Positions 30,190 through 44,100 are shown, counted from the first letter of the stretch. The stretch is DNA of 64,000 nt from Hyaloperonospora brassicae (GCA_947650285.1 CANTFL010001372.1:434001-498000), one strand, 5' to 3'. A program made the numbers and translations. The notes: a model not told the origin generated them from the letters alone.

Positions 30190-32700
30190 TATATGGGTAG
30201 TCGTACAATGTACAGCACATTAGACAAGGTCGATGATTAGTACCAGCTGATCATGCGCACGAGTGATAATTCGATATTAGAATATTGTACGCTTTATAGG
30301 ATGCTCTCGTTTTGGATAGAAGTGACTTAAGGGCTCATGAATACTCTTTCTACCATCAAATATCTGGTGAAGAAGCTTTTCCGTCCTCATCTAGGTTATG
30401 CACATGCTTTATTCGATGACATATATTCAAATTTGCGCAACGCAAGGTCTATCCGATGAGGATAGCCATCCCGAACACGTACAAGCCGTGATTAAGTGCA
30501 TACGCACGTATGAGTTATATTCTAATGCATTAAATGAAATATTGGGTGCTGAGGCAATTTACGTTCTAGGTTGGTTCATTGAAAAGCAAGATCTTTAAGT
30601 GGATCGGCCGAAAGTCAAATCAATTGTGAATGAGATCGTTTTCAACGAACCAAGAAATGGCATTCGTGGCTTAGCCATAATTATTCCTTGCATAAGTATT
30701 GCGCCAAATATGCTGACACGTCTCGGTCATTATTACCTCTTAAAACAGATCCAAAGTGGTGTTAAACCAGTATCTCGAATTTTTATGTCGAAATTTTTTA
30801 AAATTGAGGCATTGTACATGCCTCTGTCCGGATGGTTTATGCTATGATAAACATCAGTTTCATCTTCGACGCTTCCAACTTTATCATGGGCATTGCTTTG
30901 TTACAAACATATTCTGTGGGGTGAGTGTGCGAACTCGCATTTAAGCTCTTCAGCTCAAATTTTTAAAATGCCATCCACGTCATGACAAAAATCTATTCGA
31001 GATGGAGAACTGTAATGCCATTTCAGCGTTCATGTGCTAGACGTATAACCGCTCGTGGACCATACGTCGTTACACACTGCGACATAATCGATTCACCTTT
31101 TACAATGGGAGGCTTGCTGGATTTTACTCTGTGCCGCATACAACTTTGAGGCAAATTAAAGGCCAAAAATGCAAAAGATGCTTTTGCAATGCGTTTCCAC
31201 GCAGAAAGAATATATGATAGCTCTTGTCTCGAATTTTTCGTCGTCCTTACATATTTGCTTCGTACGATTCACTTTCATGACCCACACTATGTTAGCTCTG
31301 CTACATTCTCTACCTAGCTCAAAACTCTATACTTCGGAAGTAAGATTGTACGTACTTCACGTGCGAGTCTTAATCGAATATTAATCGAAAAGGGATAGTT
31401 GTGCTTACCACAGACGTTGACGATACTAATCCCATTGTAATTGTAACGGATGCGGAACCGAATTTATAGTCTTTACGAGTCACATGACAATGTCATGGTA
31501 GCCACTCAGGTCGTGATACGAATTAGAATTTGGTAGGCCAACAATTTAAGTTTCCCAAAACTTAATAATGAATGAGCACCTATATCCGAACATAAAAATG
31601 GTCAACAGGTTTATCCCTCTGAAACTTTAGCAGAATTTTGATAAGTTTTTCTGTACCTAAATGCTGTTGGGACCATAAAAGTGTTTTGTTCGGTCATCAA
31701 CGGCTTGGCTAGAAAGTAGGGTATTGTGGTTTTAGTCGACCGGTTCAGCATGATGGATATCGTAGTGGCTCTGCCGGACTCGATCGATGTGGAAGGTACA
31801 GATTTTCTACTCATCATTCGATTGTTTCGCCAATAAGGTTTGACCATGGCAATTGTCTCGGATCAAGATCCTAGTTTTAAAATAAAATTTATAACAATTT
31901 GTCCCCATTGATCAATGGGCTAGACATGTCTACTGAGGTAGGTTCGCAGACCATTGTCCAGAAGGACCGCTTCATTTGAGTCACCAAAGATGCATTGACG
32001 CTAAGGCTCCGTATTTTCGGTAATTGAGCTCGCATTAAATAACTTGTTTTAATGCTTCGACACATAGTTTCCGTTCTTCTTGAAATGTTTTAATCGAACT
32101 CGCAGTACATAAGATCTACTACTTCATGGCTAAGGTCGTGAGGCGAGAGGTTGCCGATCTGATCACTGTTTGCATCGATGACGCTGTTCAAAACAAGATT
32201 TGCGCGTTTCTGGAAGCACGAAGCGGAAATTAATGCATGTCAGACACAACAAACAAAGTAAACAAGCGGATGCTATAGATAGTATTCGCATTATGCCTTT
32301 TTAGGTGAGAGTTGGAGTCTTGCTTGACGATATAAAATATACCTACATATGTATTGTCTGTAGTGTTCAAGACGGTTTTGCGTTCCCTCTTCATGTAATC
32401 GGTCACTGTCGTGGCCAACAAGAGCCTTGCTTCCGCGCTAAACGCTTCGCGCAAAATGCGCACACCCTATTTCATTTTTTGCCTCACTTAAGCCGTATCG
32501 GTGTCCTTTCCTTGAGGGTCTTGAGGTGATTTTGCGAAGGAGGTGGATGTGCCATGATACGCTACATTTGCATCGGGACATTAAGCTGCCTCTCTTAGAG
32601 AGGCTAAAACCAAATCAGGGCTCATATACAGATTTTCTATCATCCCAGGTGGCATGCACGCGCGTGATGACGTTTCATCTCGTGCATCTAATTGCCAATA
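30190..32700 (+). pseudogene. Heavily decayed Ty3/Gypsy pol (element D, clade of element C)
   Basis: The nucleotide sequence follows element C's pol from RT to chromodomain at perhaps 60-65 percent identity by eye. RT: ATGTACAGCACATTAGACAA at 30209, then FRPHLGYAHALFDDI, where the YLDD box reads LFDD (about 30390-30420). RNase H: the counterpart of CDASDFAIGSA near 30860-30895. Integrase: the zinc-finger and core equivalents near 31500-31870, with VDR preserved near 31735. C-terminal part: a match at 32325-32400. Stops and indels in every domain rule out function. The 5' half (gag, protease) is missing, and the left end lies about 50 bp after an old A/B-family LTR. Confidence 0.65.
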
Positions 32701-35273
32701 TATTATGTAAACCGACACGGTATTCTTCCGACGTGTCGATTCCTCTTGTTTTGTTTGAGCATAAAGAGAAATAGCAGCTATGAAGTGACATCTAAATAGA
32801 CGTAGTCGCAACGGCCAGAACAAATTTATCGTGAAATAGAGCGGATATCATGATTTTGAGAGCTTATTGGAATACGATACTTAGCGACGACAAGATTTCA
32901 CAATCGCAGATGACATTTTACCATTTTGCGCAGGATCCACTACCAACAGCATACGCTTAGAAATTGCAAGTACGAGCGCTGACGCATTGGTTGCCATTTT
33001 ATAATTAAAAGTTCATGGCCATTTTAGCCACAGAATAAGGTGCAATCGTGCGTGTGGTATATCGATGTGCGGAGGTATCGACAAAATTTCGCGATTGGCC
33101 TCTAGGCTTATTTTTTTTGATAATTTTAGCGCAATTTTCGATTCACAAAAATATCGGCAACGTCGCCGCTAGCTTGAAAGGATCATATTTGAAACCGACG
33201 CACAATTTTATTCTGCAAAGGAAATGTAGCTCTCTATAAATGTTCGACTCATTTGGGTAAATAATAATAGGAATTGTTCTGGACTAGGGTACAGATACAT
33301 TACGATCTTTATCAGTCAATCTAAACAAGTATGAATTCAGTGGCACAATATGCAGTGTCAGGTCGTATTCTCGTAGCGATTAGCGCGCAGCCATTTTGAC
33401 AAGCCTCGTTGCTTCGATTTGTCAGTGTACCCGATCAATGATTGATCTGCGACTTTTAGAAGTCTATCTTTATTACTAAAGGGACAACAGATACAGCCTG
33501 CTCTTGTCTAAATAGACGCAATGGCCCTAGACCAAACTCGTGCACTCTTTTATCCACCCAGCGATCGTGTATTTGCTGCTCATCGAGCCTGTTAGTGAAT
33601 ATGTTTTGGTGCGTAGCCTTGAGTGATGATCAGCGCAGTTAGCGCACTATCCCCCACCTAGTTCTAGAACAAAATTTAGGGCTTCAGTGGCCTCACTCCT
33701 CTGCAAAGAAGTACATAGGAATGATAAATCACTAAAATGATGAGTATTACTCTCGTGGTCTGCCTTATCTTTTATAAATTGCTATTCAGACAATGGGTCA
33801 TCATCTGGTGGCGTCATAATAGGTTAGAAATAGGAATACAACCGTTATAATATCTGTTCTCTTCTTGCTAAAGCCGTAATGAAGGAGTCAGACGAATGTT
33901 TTTTTTAGTATCAACAGTCTGGTGGATTAGGGTATAAGGGTGGTATACAATAAGTGGTACACCAGGGTATAGGTACGTGTGAAAGAGACTCATGACCAAT
34001 ATTATCTGTTAGAATTAGATGCAAGATATCTGAAACTTCTTAGCCAGTAATACAGCGCCGGGTGAGGCGACGATCCGTGGCAGTCCGATAGAGGTAGATT
34101 ACCTTCGGTTGGTGCTAAAGTAATCAATTCAAGCCAAGCGTGCAAACGCGCACCATTCAGCACAGAAGCGGCTCTCCTATGTTCGCGCAGGGCTTTTGCT
34201 CGAAGTTGACGTATGCCTGTCGCCCAAAGCAGTATGCACTTTGATGCGGCACGGACTGGACGCCTTAAAAAAAAGGCTTCTTAAGCTCTCGCCAGTAATA
34301 CGCAAGCTAGAAGGAGCACATCAGAAACCATATTCGTCACCAAAATCTCTTCTCGGCCGTTACGTCGTCGTGAAAGCGCTCGAGCAATCGGTCATGTATA
34401 GGCGACGTAAGCGACGGCGCTAGACGACTTGCACAAGCAATGAACCCTCCCGCCAACGATAGTTGAAGAATTAATGCCCTTTTCCAGTGACAGAGAAGCA
34501 TACCCCAGCACGTACAAGCCTTATACACTACCATAGATTGCTGCAACCTTTTAGGGAACCTGTTGCAGGTCGTTACAGCTTGGAAACTGTTGTCAGCTGA
34601 ACGGCCAACATGAAATATATCTAGCTATTTAATGGTGACCCTGTACGCCGTCTACACGTAATAATTGATAAAACCGTGGTCATAACCCCATACATGAGAC
34701 GGACGCTGATGAGTAGCCACCCGCTGCCATGCATCATCCTCCATTGCCTCTTTGAAACGGTCCAAGAAGCGTCGCAGCCGTACCGAGAGCATACATGTAA
34801 TTTTATTGAAAGAACCCTAATCGATCGCTTTGCAAGGCGAGACATATGAGGTGTGATCTGAAACGCTCCACGGGTATCGATGATGGCAGGGGTGCGCGTT
34901 GGAAACCACTCTGTGCTGCTAAATGAGGGTTGTCCAGCTTTATCTAAGTCTCAGACGTCAAATTAAGCTCCGATGGGATCGTGATAAATAACCCGTGCGA
35001 CCTGTCAGATGCCTGCTTCAACCAGATGACCTCATTTGCCCTATCAGGAAGACCGCCCCGAACATCGAAAAATCGACCTAGACGCTAGGGTGACCTGTCG
35101 TAGTCGCAGCTCAATCAAGGGTGGGCTCAGGGACAAAATTGGAATCTCGCGCCAAGACCGATCGAATTAAGAAAGGAGGTGACACGAGGAGTATTGCTGT
35201 CTTCCAACGTCAAAGTTTGGTCTATAAGTACCGAAGCACTCCCGGTATCGAAGCAGAAATATGAAAGATGAAT
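32701..35273. other. No confident feature; possibly LINE tail
   Basis: AT-rich sequence without a convincing gene. Reading frames on the - strand between 34200 and 34850 could be the eroded C-terminal part of the LINE to the right, but I could not anchor them to motifs. A small + frame at 33048-33239 shows no known features. Confidence 0.4.
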
Positions 35274-36885
35274 TCAGACGGACCCGTCCGCTCCACTTGC
35301 AATTCCTAGACGAAACAGGTCGCAATTTGGTCGTATTTGTAATTTTGCAGTTTCATCCCCTGCCATCTCGTATCCACGGGTTGCCAAACCAGCAAAAGGT
35401 CCGCCAACATTGCCTAATGGCGCGCAGATAAGGGTTACCTGGAGGTAAGGCGTCATGTAAGACTTGATAGTACGACAAAACCCAGGATTCGTCTTTGCAC
35501 CAACTTCCTGGCCCTTAAAGAAGGGGACACCAGTGGGCCAAGAGCCTGCCATAAAGCGAAACAGCGTGCTTCGCCTTGGGCGCTTAGAAACGATTGATGT
35601 CGTATACTATGCAATCTTTTGTAGACTTGGAGGAGTACAATAGCTTATCGTGCCGCTAAACCCCTTAATTCACGACCATACTCGCCTGGGTATACCCGCC
35701 GTGATACGCCCACGAGCACCATTCTTCATAAAACCTAATGCGGCTTGTGTGAGTAAGCGCGATGCATGTTTCTTTCGTTGTGTTTTTTACAATCACTTTG
35801 ACCCAGGCTAGTCTGCCGCCACCCGCTTTTTCAGCGTGTAGAGTAGGCGAAGATTTTATTTTGTGCCTTCTTGCTTCTGTAGTGGTCGCGTGAGCCTAAA
35901 TATTTTTTTTGTACAAATTGTGGATTTACTTGCGTGCCCAGACGGGGAGCTCAATAACCGCGGCCGTAAACCGATGGACGGTAGTATGATTGAAATAAGA
36001 AGGAGCAATCAATTTTTCACACTGGTAGCAAAATTGGACGCAGTATCGAAAAGGCTTTCAAGCTTTTAAATGCAAAGCGCCCAATTGCGATGGGAGAGAT
36101 CCCCGGAAACGACTTCATAGTCGAGGTAGCGCCTGGCCTCTCCCGCTTGACATTTTGATAAACCGTGAAAATTGGCGATCCTCACTCCAGTGTTTAAGAG
36201 ATCATTTACAATTTGTTGGTTGAGCGCGAGGCCTGACCACGCACCAAAGCGATTAACGGTGCTAGCCACTTGGGCAATTGTCTGTCTTTTACGAAAAAAT
36301 ATCTATTTATTGAACCTGGCGGTGAGCGTTTGTGTGCCTGCTCTGCTTTCTCGGACATGAGGGTATCGTAAATGTGGCGATTGTTGAAGAGCGCGACCGA
36401 GAAGCTCCACGGAAAGTAGAAACAGCATCGAGGAGAGCAGACAACCTTGTCGGATGCCCGAAACAACGGGAATGTGTTCCGATGTTTCGCCATTGACGGA
36501 AAAATACGCTGTATTCCAGATTGCAGCCGAGTGATGAGCCGAATACATCGTTCACCAAGATCAGTTTCCGGAGAAACGAATACATAAAGTCGCGTTCCAA
36601 CGTGCCGTACGCCTTACGAAATGCAAGTAAGAGAATGAGGCAACCATTCACAGATCCCTTTGAGGCTTCTTGGCGCAAAGAGGTTTATTGGGAGACTTTC
36701 ATCATCCCTCGCTTCATCATTTGTCGTCCGTGGGCATTTTCCTGCTGCCACTGACCGCCAAGTTTTGGACGAACTCTTTGCATCCGCGTCACATTGTATA
36801 GGTGTGTTTGTCCTATGGCGTGCCACTCTTTTAAAATGTGTCATGTTCGGTGCAAAAGACAACTTTCAGGCTTTGCTATAGTAGA
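35274..36885 (-). pseudogene. L1-type non-LTR retrotransposon RT remnant
   Basis: On the - strand successive broken frames read as the RT of an L1-like LINE. FRKAYGTLERDFM (36600-36560) is the A-domain block in which the catalytic Asp of DFxKAYD is altered. YFSVNGETSEHIPVVSGIRQG (about 36520-36450) is the conserved RT block 4/5. VNRFGAWSGL with RRYLDYEVVSGDLS (36260-36090) is the thumb region. Weaker matches run on through 35900-35274 (KSYMTPYLQVT, GNVGGPFAG). Several frameshifts and stops are present and the endonuclease domain is not seen. The YxDD box could not be recognised. Confidence 0.6.
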
Positions 36886-37426
36886 AACAAACCTTACTTA
36901 CAGTGAATAAATGGGGATTTTCCCTCGCTCGTAAAGATTATAACATCAATTTCCATTTTGGTCATCTATAGCGGACCGCCTTCCTAATGCGTCTTCATTC
37001 GTTAAAAGGGTTGGTAGCCTTGTTAAGGCATCAACTCTCTGGCACATTGTGGTAGGGTTAACCAAAGTCTTCGAATCGTTTATACCAAGAACAGTAGCGT
37101 TCAGATAAGCTATGTCGTTGTTCTACGAGCTAATTGACTTACGGAGTCGTTGTTTGCGTTTTAAATTAGCCACTATTCAAGACTTAAGCCTTCCGCTGGC
37201 AAATATATATACCGGCTCTTCTACAAGTGCTCTGCTTAGTTTGAATGAACAAAAGCACGTTTAGTCTATGCTGCCAAATGTTCGACTTAGCTAAGTGTAC
37301 CACCAAAGCTCGCCACCGAGATGAAGTTGTCAATCGTCAATCGTGCTCTTGCGACCCGTTCGCAGCTGATCTTCTCGCGAGCGGGCGTCGGGTCTACTTC
37401 AGGGTGGCTCCCCCATCATCAAGCTA

Positions 37427-37545
37427 TCAGTCGACGAGCATTATTGATCCCTTCGGTCCTCTAACATGCCAAAGTCTTTGGCCTGGAAACACGGACTGGA
37501 TGGAGACACAAAAATACACATTGGCCCGCACACGTGTCTCTGACG
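37427..37545 (+). repeat. Direct repeat of about 120 bp, left copy
   Basis: It matches 37938-38060 with shared runs such as TGCCAAAGTCTTTGGCCT and ACACGTGTCTCTGA. The two copies flank R1 copy 2, giving a unit of about 510 bp. Confidence 0.75.
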
Positions 37546-37596
37546 ACATTGACTTTGTATGCAACAGGGTGAGCCCGGTAAATAGCAATCGATACG

Positions 37597-37935
37597 ATTC
37601 TATCAATTGTTAATCATTATCCATGTCGATAATAGTCAATTGACACTACTCGAAAAGAGGTAATGATGGCAGATTATTCCCCGGGGGTAGTATTCTTGGT
37701 TCTTCCACTTCTTGGTTGATTAAGACGCCACATCAACTACATTAACTACCAATCGCTGCTGGACGTGTGCAATGCGTGGTGAGCAAGAAACCCACATAAG
37801 AGATTGTAGTTTAATATAGATAGATGGAGCCAAAGATGTTTCGTCAGGAATCAATGCTAAATTAAATACAGTTCTACGTATCCCTTCAGCAGAGCTAATT
37901 CCCTAGCTCTGCTTCTTTCCACGCGCTTCCTCACG
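37597..37935. repeat. Repeat R1, copy 2
   Basis: It is close to copy 1 (1055-1480) over about 340 bp, with shared blocks such as GCGTGGTGAGCAAGAAACCC and CCAAAGATGTTTCGTCAGGA. It stops near CTTCCTCACGCTAT, exactly where the second direct repeat begins. Confidence 0.65.
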
Positions 37936-37937
37936 CT

Positions 37938-38060
37938 ATCGGTCTACGAGCATCATCGATCCCTTCATTCCTAATCCATGCCAAAGTCTTTGGCCTAGAA
38001 ACACGGACTGGATTGAGACACAACAATACACATTAGCTCGCACACGTGTCTCTGATGACC
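37938..38060 (+). repeat. Direct repeat of about 120 bp, right copy
   Basis: Second copy of 37427-37545, with several substitutions. The doubling is far longer than any target-site duplication, so it reflects a tandem duplication or two related elements. Confidence 0.75.
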
Positions 38061-38179
38061 TCGGCGTTGTGCGTCCTCGCAGAGTTCCAAAAGGTTTCTC
38101 TTTATCGGCTTATATAATGCAGAAATTGGTAAGCAGAACTAACGCCGTTGCAGGTAAGCTCCCGGCCGGCTCATGAACT

Positions 38180-38770
38180 CGATTGATCGAGCCGTTCAAT
38201 CGCTCAGCCTACGAGAGTATTTCACGGCTTATTTCATGGAGAAGCTTGACGCCTTCAGGTGGCATTGCTCTATTCACGTCACACGCGTCGGCGCTAACTA
38301 TGTTGGTCGGACGCGACCACTACAGCTCTAGCCATTCGCTCACCTATGACGATGTACCGTGCACAGTCAGTATGGCATACTTAGCCTTTTGCTATTCTTC
38401 GGTGATTGTCATTCGAGTTCCGCAAAAACGAAATCGCTCTTGCTGCTTACTGTACGTAAGCAGTAGCATTTATGAAGAGCGTACACTGCTATGATCTCCT
38501 CGTGGCCTTCTTCATTATGCCTTTGTTTTTTGATTGCACCAAGCAGAAGATCGTCATAAATATTGAAGACTAGACTTCCGTCCATCATCATGTGTTTCTT
38601 TAGCTTGCAACGACTTGCAGAGAATTTTAGCTACCACTTGCGTAACATTGCAGTTCCAATCCCGTTCAAGACTTCAAAGTGTTTCTCAGCAATCACGGAT
38701 ACTCCATCATCGCCGACTATGGTTCAATCACCTCACCATAGCGCTCAAGACTCGTTCGTGGTATTGTCAA
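38180..38770 (-). pseudogene. Possible Copia-type RT remnant
   Basis: On the - strand a frame around 38590-38409 contains SLVFNIYDDLLLGAIKK, which resembles the YVDDLLL catalytic box of Ty1/Copia RTs with one Asp region shifted. Upstream residues are too broken to confirm it. It lies between R1 copies 2 and 3, which would fit a Copia element with R1 LTRs, but this is inference. Confidence 0.25.
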
Positions 38771-39249
38771 CTTGACTGAAATGGTTACATGAATCGGACA
38801 CTGGACCGGATGGCCGCCCTGGCGACAACTGCGATGCATCTACGTATTGGCTCATACTTGCTTTTCGTGTTGTTATAGACTGTTATGATACTTACGAAAT
38901 ACCAAGACCGGCTTCTGATGTATGAAGGAGTTGTGCAAATTGGGTCGGCAACTTTGACCACTAGAAAGTACGATGACGAGCGATTTCTCCATCAAGGATC
39001 TTTGTAAACACCAGCGAATGATGAGCCGTCGCAACTCCGAATCGAGACGTCAAGTGCCACATGCAGACATTCAGCAGCACGAAGTGAGCCCGTTTCATGT
39101 CATTGGCATTAAAACGTGTTAGTGTAAATATCACCATAACTAATTAAATTCATTAAAATTTACTTCTTCTTTCGGTAAAAATATTGAGGGAATACTAAAC
39201 TTTAATGATAACAGTCAGTCAGAGTCGATACAATTACTGGGTGATACAA

Positions 39250-39550
39250 GCCATAATATTGATTACAAACCACCAATCACTTCTAGACGCGCGCAGTGGA
39301 TGGTGAGCGAGAAACTTACATAGGATTCTGCCGTTCAATATTGTTAAACAACGACGAAGAGAGTTGACCAAAAGAAAGATAACTATATTAAATACAATTC
39401 TACCATTCCCTACTCTGAGCTTCCCTAGCTCAACTCTCTACCTCGCGCTTCCTCAATCTCACGTGTACGCGACGCCCGGGAGCACGCACCCTTGTGTTAA
39501 GAACACACAAGTGCTTGTCAGTAATAGGGAAGAGCGTGCCCTATTATACC
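39250..39550. repeat. Repeat R1, copy 3 (diverged)
   Basis: Recognisable by ACCAATCACTTCTAGACGCG, GGTGAGCGAGAAAC and GAAGAGCGTGCCCTA, each a variant of a copy 1 block in the same order. It is much older than copies 1 and 2. Confidence 0.5.
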
Positions 39551-39559
39551 AGGCATGAC

Positions 39560-40689
39560 ACCGGCAGTTGATTAAGTCACAACTCGGTTAATTCTTCACG
39601 AAAAGAGAATATCATACACAGTACTCGACTTCCTCTCACATTTGAGAAACTCGACAAACTTGCAGACTGACAATCTTCCAGGAATAAGGGATTGATGGAC
39701 GGAAATTATAAGGCCAGTTGGTAAAGAGCTTCGAGATAGGCAAGTTATACACATCAGTATAACTGTGGCCAAGTAGGAGTATTTATTTATACGCTTAGCA
39801 GATATAGTTTAATGTACCTGCGCTCCTCTTTACTGCATGCGATGATTCATGACGACAATCATTCAATGCACAGCCATGGTGTAAAATGATCAAGATTATG
39901 TGGTGCGCTACCACGTTAATATTAGGCAAGCGGCACAATGGTCAAGATCGGCTTCATTTTCGAATTGTGACAAGTCGTATGTGGGCTAATCGACTTTGAA
40001 ATCAGCAATAAACTATACATCTGACTGGCTGAAAAATTTGGCAGATATCTTTGACAGCTGTATCATTAGAGACACAGTGAATACTATCCATACATAGCGA
40101 CCGGTTTCATTGATATGTATCTTGACAAAACTGCAATTTACATCGTACATATATTACACCAACCATATATATCGCTCATGTCCTGTGGTGACCAAATGAT
40201 CACAAACAGTACTCCGACGCTCACGTGTAGCTTGTAAATGCAGCGATGCCATTCCAATTCTCAATCGATATGTATTGTACTTTCATATAATTAATAATGG
40301 TTAGAATTTTGAACTGTATGATATCGCTAACGAAATAAAGCTTGCGAGAAAATATGAGCTATAAGCTCCCGCTAGCAACTTAAATCGTAAGCTCCGCTTA
40401 AAATGACGAATTGATACTGCAGTCGTCCTCAATGATGTATCTTTAAGGGTATCCGATCAGCTGCGGCTTATTCGTATGCCTGAACATATGCAAGCGCTAT
40501 GTTATGACAGATGCTCACAAAAAGGTAGTACAAAACGTCGTTACAGAATAAGTATTGAATAGCGCGTAATCGACACTGGCCTCGGAGTGTATAATGGGGG
40601 ATGTATGCCAAACTACTAGTAGCAAAAAGCAAGTATGCGTACCCTTTTTCCAGGTCAACAAAGCAAGTGCACATCCTTCAATAATTTGA
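39560..40689. other. No recognisable feature
   Basis: AT-rich stretch with only short frames and no repeat shared with the rest of the window that I could see. Confidence 0.45.
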
Positions 40690-41181
40690 CGCTTAACGAG
40701 CAACTTTGTTCTACGAACTTGACTCAAAGTGTCAACAGCTCCGAGAGCTAAGGTTTGGTTCAAACAACCCGACTCAAAGAGTCAACAATCTCAAAGAGCT
40801 TACGGTCCCTATTCCACGGGGACCAAGCGATTCAAAGAATCAATCGCACTAAGTGCACAAGGAGTAGCTGCCTTAACAAGACGTAAATACCGCCTTAAAC
40901 GATCACAAAAAGCCTCAAAGAGCCACGTGTCTTTTGTTGATCAAAATGGGAACTGAATTTTTGTTTATTCTTTTAACCTAAAAGAACACCGTAGAACAAA
41001 GTAAATAACCTACTCGCTAATATCATAAATAAACCTATTGAAAGATCTCGTAATCAATTGTTGACAGACATCAGTCTTCAACAATTGATACTTGTCTTTT
41101 AATATTGCTTTAAAGGGGATCCCATCCCTTGTGTGCACCACACCTATTGTCGACTACCAGTCGACGTGTTACCCGGTTACA
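40690..41181 (-). repeat. C-family LTR, truncated copy
   Basis: It matches the element C LTRs from TAACGAGCAACTTTG to the terminal GGTTACA. The first 45 bp or so expected on the left are missing or replaced, and the right flank (ATACA) has no partner on the left. The hairpin near 40870-40890 is disrupted here. Confidence 0.85.
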
Positions 41182-44100
41182 ATACATGCCTCGCGCAGGA
41201 AAGGAATCGTTGTAATGCTCGTTTTTTGTCTATTATCGTCGAACGAACAAGTGCATGTCAACAAACGTAGAAGAGAGTTATGAAGTGCGGCTGATGAATA
41301 TTCCATGTTTGACGAGGTACCGATAAATTCATATTTGTTGTCTAAATAGAACTGAGGCAGTCGTGAAGTTTTTGCGAGCTCAGTGTATCCATTCGCGGAC
41401 GATCAATGAAGTGGAGACAAAGATACATGAAAAAAGTTTATTTTATAAAGAGCCAATGTGTAGTGTGGACTGTGATTGTATGGGAACATGATCGATGAAA
41501 TGATTGACCCAAAGGTCGACACCGCACAATCGACCAAGCACTATAAGATTTACCCCTGTTATATTCTTGCAGAAGTTATCGACATGCTCTATTTGCAACG
41601 CTGAAAATCGATCGATCACTTTTCGTCTAAACCTACATGCAAAGAAATATTAGCAATTTGTAGGAAAATTAGCGACGACGACTCGTGGTCTATGACCTTC
41701 ACTAAAAGTAAACCCAACGAAACCATGGACGTTGTGGCGAAGAGTTGGTTCTCGAATTCATATGCGACTTAAAATTATGAATAGTTGGGTGCTACGACCG
41801 CAATAGTTTCGAGTACGAAAGTCACACTCTGCCCTCTCTATAGCGAAAATATGTACTTTTGAGCTATAAATTGATCATCTGCATCCACCTCTACTATAAC
41901 TTGCACACAAGGGCTGTATGCAGCCGAAATCCGCATCTAGTTCGTGACTCGCACGAACAATACTGCCTCGCTTATCATTTTCTGGTAACTGGTGCCGAAT
42001 GGCATCTCCAACTGCCGTTTTTAGCCAAAAAAATATTTTGCCCATCAAAAACATTTTCATTCTCTCCGCAGTGCCATGCTGGAGATCCGGTAGGTCTGCT
42101 TAGACTTCGAGGTAAGCAGTGGAGACGCAATTGAAAATCGAAAGACGTTTCTTTTCATGATGATCACAATGAAAACGCAGAAAGTGACAGAAGACTTGGC
42201 CCTTGTGACAAAAACACCGATGCAAGTGAGAGTGCGCTTCAAGAAAGTGATGGCGCGACCGCAGTATTCCATTTGACCGTATCGATGTACAATTCCGCTT
42301 TGATAGGTTGCAGAATGTAGTACATTTCAAGTACTGCAGCAATCGTCATGCCCGCTGGTCATCTCGCTTCACTGCGTGCGCTTAACGGATGCTAACTTCA
42401 CATCACTTTCAATCGGTGTCGCGTTGACGTGCGCGTATGCAGCTGGTCCAATCACCTATTTTTGCTGTTAACGTCCGTGCGAACTCGTTTACGTCGAGAC
42501 ACGACGTGCTCTTCTCATCGAGTAAAAAGTTGTTGGACGTGTATGATTTGTAATGATTAGCTCGAATGTATCGCCGATCTTACTATTGGTACAACTTAGG
42601 GCCAAAACAGTTTCAAACCGTGGCGGTCGCCGGCAAGATGGACGGTCGGCTGTAATGCTCAGACTTTTTCTGAAGGCCCTTTGGAAATGGTATCGTTTTC
42701 GTGGAAGTCGCCGTGGGGTGGCCCAACTCTTTTTGAGACGCTCCTCTTATGCATGGAACAGATGTGGAGAAAGCGGAAATAAAACTCGGCTGAATCGTGC
42801 GTCGAAAAACAGTAGTGAAGTTGACATTGCACGAGTTACCAAGAAAGGAGCAAATGATTGTGTATTCAACAACACGTACCCCCTTTGGCTATTGCAGGTT
42901 GTAGCTCCGGCCACCCTCTGCTACTTCAGTGCATACGTTTCCAGCCTCGAAGCTTCAACACCAAGATTGCCGCGGAAACAGATCGCAGAGAGTTGCAGAG
43001 GCGAATGACTCAAGTCTGCAGGACGTGGACACCACTTGATATCGCATGTAGTGAAAAAGCCGCTTCAGTTGAAAAATGAATAGTGGACTCACATTGACCT
43101 ACGCCCCAGAACCAATGCCAGCACACCAAGTTAAGCTGAAGCCGGCATCCCACAACTTGTCCTCGTTGCAACGTGTCAGTTTGTTCCGAAATTATAACAA
43201 CTAATTGTGGCGAGATAATATTATTCACCGCGTCCATCTTCTGCGGGCTGCCTCCCATCAATTTGGACAATTCATCATCGATGAAGTCGAGACTCAGAGC
43301 ATAATGCTTCTGCGGATAGTCCACCCAAGTTTATAGCATATGGTGGGCTGTGTTCCACCTTTATTCCCTTCCTCCCGCGAAAACCATAAAAAATTTTTTC
43401 GCTGATACAGGCAATATGTAATAAACTTCGTTAGGGATCACCTGCGATCCCAGCCACAGACCGAACACACAACCTTAATGAGTCCGTTGTGACCCGTTTT
43501 ATAAAAGCTAGTTCTTTTTTGCAGCAAGTCAGCGTGTTTCTTCCTGTTTGTTCTGCTTCGAAGCCAATGGAAAGCCTTCACCAGCTCGTCGGTCCGTCAA
43601 TTTTCCGCCAGCACTTCGATCGCTTGCTTTTCGGTGAAGTCCTGGTATAATACATTGTACTTTAAGGCATAATGCAGCCACGCTACGATCTCATCGCGAA
43701 TGACTTCCCACTTTGCTTCCTCTTCGGCGGCGCTCAGATAAGCTACCTCCTCTGAGATGGGCATCATGTAAACACGCCCTTATGACTCACCTTTGCTTCC
43801 CGTCACGAAAGAGACATCATCCAACAACTCTGTCGAGCTCGACAACATCATGGCTAGCTTCTGTTAAAAAAGGCTTGTGCGCTGTTCCATCTTGATTACG
43901 TCTCGATGGTGGCGAAGGGAACGAATTACCTCTTCCTTCCGGCCGAATTTCAACAACACTTTGATTACTTGATCTTCGTTTAACCAAATGTTTTTTGCTT
44001 CTTGCCAACTTGGTTGTACCAATCCTCGAGCGAAGGATAGCCAATGGGAGAATGTGAGCTATTCTCGAGTATATCTGTAGCGCTTCCTTTCGGTCGGAAC

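Noticed and set aside
36521..36881. ORFs on the + strand at the LINE region
   Set aside because: They lie opposite the better supported RT motifs on the - strand.
40729..40956. Repeated ORF of about 75-83 codons (also at 47225 and 54400)
   Set aside because: It is the hairpin-rich LTR of the C family read in frame, not a gene.
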